A stretch of 8,942 nt of DNA, from contig MGOE01000141.1 of the NCBI GenBank assembly GCA_001797035.1, forward strand, positions 6,663 through 15,604, written 5' to 3'. Below are positions 1 to 5,459 of this stretch, in pieces (position 1 is the stretch's first letter; each line of letters begins with the position of its first letter). This DNA is from Chloroflexi bacterium RBG_16_72_14. Its GTDB lineage: Bacteria > Chloroflexota > Limnocylindria > Limnocylindrales > CSP1-4. The translations under genes and the position numbers were made by a program. The notes below the pieces were generated by a model. The model had not been told where the DNA came from. It saw only the letters and a program-made list of their open reading frames with translations, and searched no databases.

Positions 1-870
1 GCCGCCGCCCGCCTCGTCGACCTGACCACGACCCTCGCGGAGCATCCCGACCCGGCGGTCGGCGGCCAGGTCGCCGAGGTCCTGCGCTCGGTGGACGTCC
101 TGCACCGGGCCGGGCTCCGCCGGCTGGGCAAGCTGCTCCGGAAGGCCGGGCTCGAGCGGCGCGCGCTCGAGGATCCGGAGGTGGCGCTGCTGTTCGAGCT
201 GTACGAGCTCACGGACGAAGGCGAGCGAGCACGGGCGGCGGCGGTGCTCGCGGACGTGATCCCCTACATCGAGTCGCACGGCGGCCGGCTGACGATCGTG
301 GCCGCGGAATGGGGCGACGTCACGGTGCGGCTGTCCGGCGCCTGCGCCGGCTGCCAGGGCTCGACCGCCACGCTCCGTCACGTGGTGGAGGGCGCCCTGC
401 GCGAGGGGCTGCCGGACTTCGATCGACTGATCGTCGAGCCCTCCCCTGCGGGACACGGCCATGACCATGGCCACGGTCGCGGCCAGGTCCCGGAGGCGGC
501 GACGCCGGGGTTCGTGCCCCTTGCGTCGATCGGACCGCGGACGCCCCGGATCTCGTGGGTCCGCGCTGCATCCCCGGCTGAGGTCCCTCCGGGAACGCTT
601 CTCGGCGTCGACCTGCACGGGGTCCCGGTGCTCCTCGCCAACGTCGAGGGGGAGCTCTACGCCTACGAGGACCGGTGCGCCGGGACGCCCTTCCCGCTCG
701 CTGACGGCAGGCTGGACGGCGACGCGCTCGTCTGCCCCTGGCACGGGTGCCGGTACGACCTGCGAACCGGCCGCCGTCGTGACACCGAGGGTGCCCCGCT
801 GGCGATCCTCCCGATCGCGATCGCCGGCGCCGACATCCGCATCGGGATGGTCGAGGGCCGGCCCGGGTGA
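1..870 (+). CDS. NifU-domain/Rieske-domain fusion protein, hydrogenase-associated (5' partial)
   Basis: The reading frame is open from the first base, so the true start is probably upstream; a GTG at 91 is an internal alternative. Numbering from the first codon of the window (289 codons visible): an Arg/Leu-rich helical N-terminal region; a NifU C-terminal-like domain at about 80-147, with SHGG and then Cys115-x2-Cys118 (SGACAGCQGS), the usual Fe-S scaffold motif; a His-rich linker at 151-160 (GHGHDHGHGR); and a Rieske-like domain at about 170-285 with Cys245-Pro-Trp-His248. The first Rieske motif reads Cys226-Ala-Gly228 where Cys-x-His is expected, so one cluster ligand is missing. Proteins with a NifU domain followed by a Rieske domain are known beside [NiFe]-hydrogenase genes, where an electron-transfer or Fe-S assembly role is proposed. 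The next gene, a hydrogenase protease, starts about 50 bases downstream and supports this. The domain calls are solid; the exact role is inferred. Confidence 0.85.
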   Translation, partial: AAARLVDLTTTLAEHPDPAVGGQVAEVLRSVDVLHRAGLRRLGKLLRKAGLERRALEDPEVALLFELYELTDEGERARAAAVLADVIPYIESHGGRLTIVAAEWGDVTVRLSGACAGCQGSTATLRHVVEGALREGLPDFDRLIVEPSPAGHGHDHGHGRGQVPEAATPGFVPLASIGPRTPRISWVRAASPAEVPPGTLLGVDLHGVPVLLANVEGELYAYEDRCAGTPFPLADGRLDGDALVCPWHGCRYDLRTGRRRDTEGAPLAILPIAIAGADIRIGMVEGRPG

Positions 871-922
871 CGACGGCCGATCCGCGGCGGGTGGCAGGGG
901 CGTACGGACGCGGGCGGCAGCG

Positions 923-1471
923 GTGGATTCGGCCCGGGTGACCGGTCCCGACAGCGCCCGTGTCCTGGTCGCGTGCGTCGGCAACCTGCTCCGCAGCGAC
1001 GACGGGTTCGGCGTCGCGGTCGCCCGTGCGCTCGACACGCTCGACCTCCCCCCGGGCACGACGATGATCGAAACCGGCATCGGCGGCATGGGCATCGTCC
1101 ACGAGCTGGCGAACGGGTACGACGGGCTCGTCATCGTCGACGTCGTGGACGTCGGGCGCCCGCCCGGCAGCCTGTTCGTGCTCGACCCGAAGGTCGAGGA
1201 TCCCGCGGGGATGTCCGGCGACGCCTGGCAGGCGACGTTCTCGAACTTCCATCTCGCCGAGCCGTCCCGGGTCTTCCTGCTGGCTCGCGGGCTCGGCGTG
1301 CTGCCACCCTGGTTCGCGCTCATCGGTTGCCAGCCCGCGGACGTTGAGACGTTCGGCCAGGAGCTGACTCCCGCCGTGGCCTCGGCGGTTCCGGCGGCCG
1401 CGGCAGCGGTGGTGGCCCAGGTGCGCCGGTTCGCGCTCGCCGCGGCAGGCCTCGACGCCGCATCGGGATGA
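923..1471 (+). CDS. [NiFe]-hydrogenase maturation endopeptidase (HyaD/HybD/HycI family)
   Basis: This cytoplasmic protease trims the C-terminal tail of the hydrogenase large subunit once nickel has been inserted. The protein is 182 aa from GTG 923, close to the usual 150-180. The family signature GNLLRSDDGFG lies at residues 20-30. Asp27, Asp73 (in VIVDVVD) and His110 (in NFHLAEP) fall where the three nickel-sensing ligands of HybD (Glu, Asp, His) are known. The segment LIGCQPADVE, followed by a Leu-Thr-Pro, matches the conserved C-terminal part of the family. The start is uncertain: GTG 923 and GTG 938 are both in frame, and neither has a strong Shine-Dalgarno sequence. The open frame extends much further upstream, but that part overlaps the Rieske gene and is Arg/Ser-rich shadow sequence. 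The gene lies 52 bases after the NifU/Rieske gene and is probably co-transcribed with it. Family assignment is firm; which hydrogenase it serves cannot be told from this window. Confidence 0.9.
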   Translation: MDSARVTGPDSARVLVACVGNLLRSDDGFGVAVARALDTLDLPPGTTMIETGIGGMGIVHELANGYDGLVIVDVVDVGRPPGSLFVLDPKVEDPAGMSGDAWQATFSNFHLAEPSRVFLLARGLGVLPPWFALIGCQPADVETFGQELTPAVASAVPAAAAAVVAQVRRFALAAAGLDAASG

Positions 1472-1507
1472 CCGACCGGTTGTGCCGATAGGTGGGCGGT
1501 GCACTTA

Positions 1508-1525
1508 CCGGGGGTCTCCCCACGG
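1508..1525 (+). terminator. GC hairpin after the protease gene (possible terminator)
   Basis: CCGGGGG pairs with CCCC-A-CGG across a TCT loop, giving a 7-bp stem with one bulged A, 36 bases after the protease stop. No T-run follows. It could be a factor-assisted or T-less terminator separating the hydrogenase accessory genes from the transporter genes, or an mRNA-end stabiliser. Only the pairing is visible. Confidence 0.3.
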
Positions 1526-1592
1526 CGCTACCGTTGGTCGCGCCGCCCGATCGTCGTCGGCGCTGAGGGAGGTCGTCTAGCGTCCCGCTCCT

Positions 1593-1646
1593 GAAGAAGG
1601 GTTCGCCATGTCCGTGCCGCGGGGCAGGCAGGGAGGCCGCCCGTGA
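1593..1646 (+). CDS. Possible 12-codon leader ORF with strong RBS, coupled to the first permease
   Basis: ATG 1608 opens a 12-codon ORF encoding MSVPRGRQGGRP and ending with TGA at 1644-1646. The listed span also includes its ribosome binding site, GAAGAAGG at 1593-1600, 7 bases before the ATG; this is one of the best Shine-Dalgarno sequences in the window. The stop overlaps the permease start as TGATG, so ribosomes ending here could restart on the permease. It could be a leader peptide or a coupling device, or a chance ORF. No homology can be claimed for such a short peptide. Confidence 0.35.
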   Translation, partial: EEGFAMSVPRGRQGGRP

Positions 1647-2707
1647 TGTCCGCCGACGTGCCCACCGCGCCCCGCGGCGGACGTGCGCGCCCCCCGTGGC
1701 CGCGCGCGCTCGCCTGGCTGGGCGGCCGCTCGCTGGCGCGGGATCTCCGCACCCTGACGCTCTACGGCGTGACGATGTGGGCGGTGGTCACCCTCGTGTT
1801 CCTGCTCCCGCGGCTGATGCCCGGCGACCCGCTGAGCGCCCTGGATGACCCGGACAGTGGCACGTTCATCTACGACGACCATGCGCGCGCCAAGGTCGCG
1901 GCCTACTACGGCCTGGACCAGCCGCTGATCGCCCAGTACGCGGACTACCTCTCCGACCTCGCCCACGGCGACCTCGGCTGGTCGATCTCGCAGAGCGCGC
2001 CGGTGTCCAGGCTGATCGCGTCCCGCCTTCCGTGGACGTTGCTGCTGATGGGCAGCGCCGTGATCATCTCGTCGCTCATCAGCTTCGCCCTCGGCGTAAC
2101 CGCCGGATGGCGGCGGGGTGGCCGCCTGGACCGGGCGTTGATCGTGGGCTCGTCGGCCGCCCGTGCCGTGCCTGAGTACGCGATGGCGAGCCTGTTGCTC
2201 GTCCTGTTCGCGGTGCTCGTGCCGATCTTCCCGCTGGCCGGAGCGATGACCCCGTTCGCCCGGTACGCATCGCCGTTCGCCGCGGCCGGGGACGTGCTCC
2301 GTCACCTCGCGCTGCCGCTCGCCGCCCTCTCGCTCGGTCTCCTCGGCAACAAGTTCCTCCTCGTGCGTAACTCGGTGATCGGGACGCTGGGCGAGGACTA
2401 CATGCTCCTCGCGCGCGCCAAGGGGCTGCCGCCGCGGATGCTCAAGTTCCACCACTCGGGGCGGAACATCCTGCTGCCCTTCATCACGGTGCTCGGCGTC
2501 CAGCTCGGGTTCGCCGCCGGCGGCTCCCTGTTCGTCGAGGCGGTGTTCGCGTACCCGGGCATGGGGACGCTGGTCAACGGCGCGGTCGTGGCCCGCGACT
2601 ACCCTCTCCTCCAGGGCACGTTCCTCGTCCTCGCGCTGGTGGTGCTACTGGCGAACCTCCTGGTGGAGCTCGCCTATGGTGCGGTCGACCCGCGGGTGTA
2701 CCGGTGA
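1646..2707 (+). CDS. ABC transporter permease, DppB/OppB/NikB type
   Basis: This inner-membrane permease belongs to the peptide/nickel (PepT) ABC importer family. The protein is about 353 aa, slightly longer than the usual 310-340 because of a basic, Pro/Arg-rich N-terminal tail of about 37 residues. The first membrane helix (about residues 38-57) is followed by the typical MPGDPL segment near 60. Further hydrophobic segments lie at about 130-155, 178-200, 222-240, 275-300 and 325-345. The EAA loop that contacts the ATPase is at about 251-279 (EDYMLLARAKGLPPRMLKFH). The family ending, FAYPGMGTL then Asp-Pro-Arg-Val-Tyr-Arg, is present. GTG 1643 and ATG 1646 are adjacent; ATG is preferred because GGGAGG at 1631-1636 lies 9 bases before it. 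It overlaps the next permease gene by 4 bases (GTGA). The substrate cannot be read from the permease; nickel or a chelate is suggested only by the hydrogenase context. Confidence 0.92.
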   Translation: MSADVPTAPRGGRARPPWPRALAWLGGRSLARDLRTLTLYGVTMWAVVTLVFLLPRLMPGDPLSALDDPDSGTFIYDDHARAKVAAYYGLDQPLIAQYADYLSDLAHGDLGWSISQSAPVSRLIASRLPWTLLLMGSAVIISSLISFALGVTAGWRRGGRLDRALIVGSSAARAVPEYAMASLLLVLFAVLVPIFPLAGAMTPFARYASPFAAAGDVLRHLALPLAALSLGLLGNKFLLVRNSVIGTLGEDYMLLARAKGLPPRMLKFHHSGRNILLPFITVLGVQLGFAAGGSLFVEAVFAYPGMGTLVNGAVVARDYPLLQGTFLVLALVVLLANLLVELAYGAVDPRVYR

Positions 2708-3585
2708 CCACGCCCGGCCTGGCCCTGGCGGCGCCGGCGACACGGGTGCCGGTGGTGACGGGCGCAGGGGTCGGGGCGGCGGCCGGTGTCGCGCTCGTCG
2801 GCGTGGCCATCCTGGCCGTCCTGTTCGGCGATCAGCTGGCGACGTTCCGCGCGACCGAGCTCGCAGGATCCTCGCTCGAAGCGCCCAGCCGCGAGCACCT
2901 CCTCGGCACCAACCTGCTCGGGCAGGACGTGGCGAGCCAGCTGATCCTGGGGACCCGGAGCTCGCTGCTGGTCGCGCTCGTGGCCGGGGCGGGCACCGTG
3001 CTCGTGGGCGGCATCGTCGGGATCCTCGCCGGCTGGTTCCGGGGCTGGTTCGACGCGACGCTGATGCGGGTCACCGACCTCATGCTGGTGATCCCCAAGC
3101 TGCCGCTGCTGCTGCTCGTCGGCGCGCTGGCGGGCGGGTCGGCCCTGACCCTGGCGTTCCTCATCGCCCTCCTGTTCTGGCCCGTGGCAGCCCGGGTCCT
3201 GCGAGCCCAGACGCTCTCACTCCGCGGGAGCACCCACGTCCGGGCCGCGACCGGATTCGGGGCTGGACCCGGGGACCAGCTGCGACGCCACATCGTGCCC
3301 GCGCTCGCGCTGCTCGTGGTCGCCGAGTTCATCCCGGCGGCCAGCCGCGCGGTGGCCATGCTGGCCGGCCTCGCCTTCCTGGGGGTCGGTGACCCGACCG
3401 AGCCCAGCTGGGGCGGCATCATGCGGGACGCCGTCGCGTACCGCGGCCTGTTCGTGACCCCGGCCTGGACGTGGTGGCTGCTGCCGCCGATCGTCGCGGT
3501 GGTCATGCTGGTCGTCGCGATCACGCTGATCGGCGTGGGCGCGGAGCGGCGCCTGAACCCGCGCCTGGGGCGGCACCGCCGATGA
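2704..3585 (+). CDS. ABC transporter permease, DppC/OppC/NikC type
   Basis: This second membrane subunit pairs with the preceding DppB-type permease to form the channel. The protein is 293 aa, typical for the family. The N-terminal membrane helix is at about residues 22-42. It is followed by the DppC hallmark HLLGTNLLGQDVASQLILG (about 65-83), hydrophobic segments at about 88-110, 126-148, 150-170, 198-216 and 258-280, and the EAA loop around 176-200 (THVRAATGFGAGPGDQLRRH). The conserved FLGVGDPTEPSWGGIMRDA stretch is at 225-243. The GTG start overlaps the upstream stop as GTGA, which indicates translational coupling. Its stop in turn overlaps an ATG (ATGA at 3582-3585) that opens a 35-codon ORF. 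Family assignment is firm; substrate is unknown. Confidence 0.93.
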   Translation: MTTPGLALAAPATRVPVVTGAGVGAAAGVALVGVAILAVLFGDQLATFRATELAGSSLEAPSREHLLGTNLLGQDVASQLILGTRSSLLVALVAGAGTVLVGGIVGILAGWFRGWFDATLMRVTDLMLVIPKLPLLLLVGALAGGSALTLAFLIALLFWPVAARVLRAQTLSLRGSTHVRAATGFGAGPGDQLRRHIVPALALLVVAEFIPAASRAVAMLAGLAFLGVGDPTEPSWGGIMRDAVAYRGLFVTPAWTWWLLPPIVAVVMLVVAITLIGVGAERRLNPRLGRHRR

Positions 3586-3689
3586 AGCGGCGGCAGGCCG
3601 TCCCCGCTGTCTACACCGGGCGCGGCCCAGCGCCCGCATCGAGGCGCCCGCGTGGCCCCATCGATCCGATGTCCGAGAAGGAGGCGTGA
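3582..3689 (+). CDS. Possible 35-codon ORF coupled to the second permease
   Basis: The ATG overlaps the permease stop (ATGA). The frame encodes a 35-residue basic, Pro/Arg-rich peptide starting MKRRQAVPAVY and ending IDPMSEKEA, and it stops 4 bases before the binding-protein ATG. I recognise no family. The low-complexity composition and the lack of its own clear Shine-Dalgarno sequence argue for a chance ORF. Its position, filling the gap almost exactly and reading through the next gene's RBS, allows a translational-relay role. Confidence 0.22.
   Translation: MKRRQAVPAVYTGRGPAPASRRPRGPIDPMSEKEA
3617..3651 (+). promoter_or_regulatory. Hairpin with a duplicated 3' arm before the binding-protein gene
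   Basis: CGGGCGC at 3617-3623 can pair with GCGCCCG at 3630-3636 (7 bp, 6-base loop). An identical GCGCCCG at 3644-3650 offers a second, competing partner. The element sits 43 bases before the binding-protein start. Such hairpins between permease and binding-protein genes can set the relative mRNA level, but only the repeats are visible here. Confidence 0.3.
3678..3684 (+). promoter_or_regulatory. Strong ribosome binding site fixing the binding-protein start
   Basis: AAGGAGG lies 9 bases before ATG 3694. It rules out the longer in-frame start at 3652, and the resulting N-terminus is a clean lipoprotein signal. It is the closest match to the anti-Shine-Dalgarno consensus in the cassette, together with the one before the FmdE gene, and suits a binding protein made in excess. 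Confidence 0.8.
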
Positions 3690-3693
3690 CCTG

Positions 3694-5394
3694 ATGCAAC
3701 GGCGGCGACTCGCGGCCATCCTCTGCGTCGCGGTGCTCGGCACCGCGGCCTGCAGCCCCGACACGGGACAGTCCAGCGCCCCGTCCGAGCCGGCGGCCAG
3801 CAGCGCGGCGAGCGCGCCCGCCTCGAGCGAATCACCGGCCGCGACCACGGTCGACGTGCTCCGCCTCGCCGCCAGCACGCAGTCCGGCGGCTATCCGACG
3901 CCGTACGCCGCGATTCGCGGCCCCGGTCGGCTGATGACCACCTTCATGTTCGACCAGCTCGCGTTCCCGGACGTCACCGGCAAGCCCCGGCCGTGGCTGG
4001 CCAACTCCTGGGAGTCGTCGGCCGACGGCCTGGCCTGGACCTTCCACCTCAACGAGAACGCGAGATTCACCGACGGACAGCCACTCACGTCCGAGGACGT
4101 GGTGTTCACGTTCGACTACAACCTCAAGGGGCCCGGCGCGGAGACGGGCGTGTCACAGAACCTCAGCTACATCGACAGCGTGACGGCGCCCGACCCCGCC
4201 ACGGTCGTCATCAAGCTCAAGCAGGAGCGCCCGAGCTTCCTGTCGGACGTCGGCGGCGCCTTCGGTGTCGGAATCGTGCCCAAGCACATCTGGGAGACCG
4301 TCACCGACCCCGGGCACTTCCAGGGCGAGCAGGCGTTCATCGGGTCCGGGCCGTACATCCTCATGGAGTTCGACCAGACCACGAACTCGTTCGACTTCGT
4401 CGCGAACAACGACTTCTACCTCGGCCGGCCCGTCGTCCAGGAGCTCCGCATCGCCCCTGTCGGCGACCCGCTCCTCGCCCTCGCACAGGGCGAGCTCGAC
4501 TCGGCCAGCAGCGGCAACGCGCCCGTCCCGCAGTCCCAGTTCGAGGACCTCAGCAGCAGGTTCAAGGTCTTCACCGCGAAGGGCGAGTACAACGTCGCGA
4601 TGTTCTTCAACCTGGCGGCCGGCTTCCCGTACGACGACGTGACCTTCCGCCAGGCCGTGGCCTACGCCCTCGATCGCCAGGACATGGTGGACCGGCTTGC
4701 CGGCGGGCGCGGCGTGCCCGGTCCGACCGGCGGCCTTGGCCCCGCCAACCCGTTCCTCGCCGAGGGCCTGCCCGACTACGCGTTCGACCTCGCCAAGGCG
4801 TCCACGATGCTCGACTCGATCAGCCTCAAGGACGCGAACGGCGACGGGACGCGCGACCTGCCCGACGGCTCCGCGTTCAGGATCGATCTCCTGACGAGCC
4901 AGTCGGACACGGAGGAGGCGGGCCTCGTGCAGGAGTACCTGCGCGCGGCGGGGCTCAGCAGCGACATCAAGGCGGTCGACCAGCCGACCTCGGACGCGGC
5001 CGACACCGCCGGTGACTACAAGATCGCGATCGTGCACTTCGGCGGCCTGTCCGGCGATCCGAGCGGCATGGTCAGCCGGTTCGCCTCGGATGCGAAGGGC
5101 CAGTTCTCGTTCACGCGCGTGTTCGGATACAGGAATCAGGAGTTCGACGCCCTGGCCGCCCAGCAGGCCGAGGAGACGGACCGGGCGAAGCGGACCGCGA
5201 TGGTGGGCCAGATGCAGGCGATCATCGCGAACGACCTGCCGCAGCTCTCGCTGTACGTGCCCGACCAGCTCGCGTTCGCCGACACGAGCCGCTACAACGG
5301 CTGGGCGTACACGCCGCAGTGCCCGCCGTGTGGCATCGCGCTCAACAAGCGAATGCTGTTCTCAGGCAACGCGGAGCCCGTGCCGGGCGAGTAA
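3694..5394 (+). CDS. ABC transporter substrate-binding lipoprotein, family 5 (DppA/OppA/NikA type)
   Basis: This extracytoplasmic receptor delivers substrate to the permease pair. The protein is 566 aa, within the 500-600 range of the family. The N-terminus MQRRRLAAILCVAVLGTAAC is a lipoprotein signal with the lipid-modified Cys at 20, although the -3 residue is Thr rather than the usual Leu/Val. A Ser/Ala/Pro linker (about 21-52) precedes the folded domain. Family marks include the WLANSWESSADGLAWTFHL stretch (101-119), FTDGQPLTSEDVVFTF (125-140), SGPYIL near 218, and VTFRQAVAYALDRQDMV (316-332). An Asp-x-Asn-x-Asp-Gly-x-x-Asp loop at 380-388 resembles the calcium-type loop common in this family. 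Cys543-Pro-Pro-Cys546 near the C-terminus is unusual for a family 5 binding protein. The gene follows both permeases rather than leading the operon. Ligand unknown: peptide, nickel, nickel-chelate or other small molecules all fit the family. Nickel is favoured only by context. Confidence 0.9.
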   Translation: MQRRRLAAILCVAVLGTAACSPDTGQSSAPSEPAASSAASAPASSESPAATTVDVLRLAASTQSGGYPTPYAAIRGPGRLMTTFMFDQLAFPDVTGKPRPWLANSWESSADGLAWTFHLNENARFTDGQPLTSEDVVFTFDYNLKGPGAETGVSQNLSYIDSVTAPDPATVVIKLKQERPSFLSDVGGAFGVGIVPKHIWETVTDPGHFQGEQAFIGSGPYILMEFDQTTNSFDFVANNDFYLGRPVVQELRIAPVGDPLLALAQGELDSASSGNAPVPQSQFEDLSSRFKVFTAKGEYNVAMFFNLAAGFPYDDVTFRQAVAYALDRQDMVDRLAGGRGVPGPTGGLGPANPFLAEGLPDYAFDLAKASTMLDSISLKDANGDGTRDLPDGSAFRIDLLTSQSDTEEAGLVQEYLRAAGLSSDIKAVDQPTSDAADTAGDYKIAIVHFGGLSGDPSGMVSRFASDAKGQFSFTRVFGYRNQEFDALAAQQAEETDRAKRTAMVGQMQAIIANDLPQLSLYVPDQLAFADTSRYNGWAYTPQCPPCGIALNKRMLFSGNAEPVPGE

Positions 5395-5408
5395 CCATCG
5401 GACCACGG

Positions 5409-5427
5409 CGGCCGGGTCCCCCGGCCG
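5409..5427 (+). terminator. Strong GC hairpin 3' of the binding-protein gene
   Basis: CGGCCGGG pairs perfectly with CCCGGCCG across a TCC loop (8 bp), starting 14 bases after the binding-protein stop. No T-run follows, and the next gene starts 32 bases later. It may act as a partial terminator or a 3' barrier that keeps the binding-protein mRNA more abundant than the ATPase mRNA. Confidence 0.45.
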
Positions 5428-5459
5428 GCGTGACCTCCCCTTCGAGGAGCCTCCACAGC

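Noticed and set aside
461..922. N-terminal extension of the protease frame
   Set aside because: The frame is open but overlaps the Rieske gene. The translation is Arg/Ser-rich, and the protease fold starts only near 950.
320..1504. 394-codon open frame on the - strand
   Set aside because: It is antisense to the NifU/Rieske and protease genes, Arg-rich and low complexity, with no domain.
1472..1607. NikR operator or nickel/cobalt or cobalamin riboswitch before the importer
   Set aside because: I looked for the NikR-type GTATGA/TCATAC dyad and for recognisable riboswitch core motifs and found neither. No convincing promoter hexamers are visible either.
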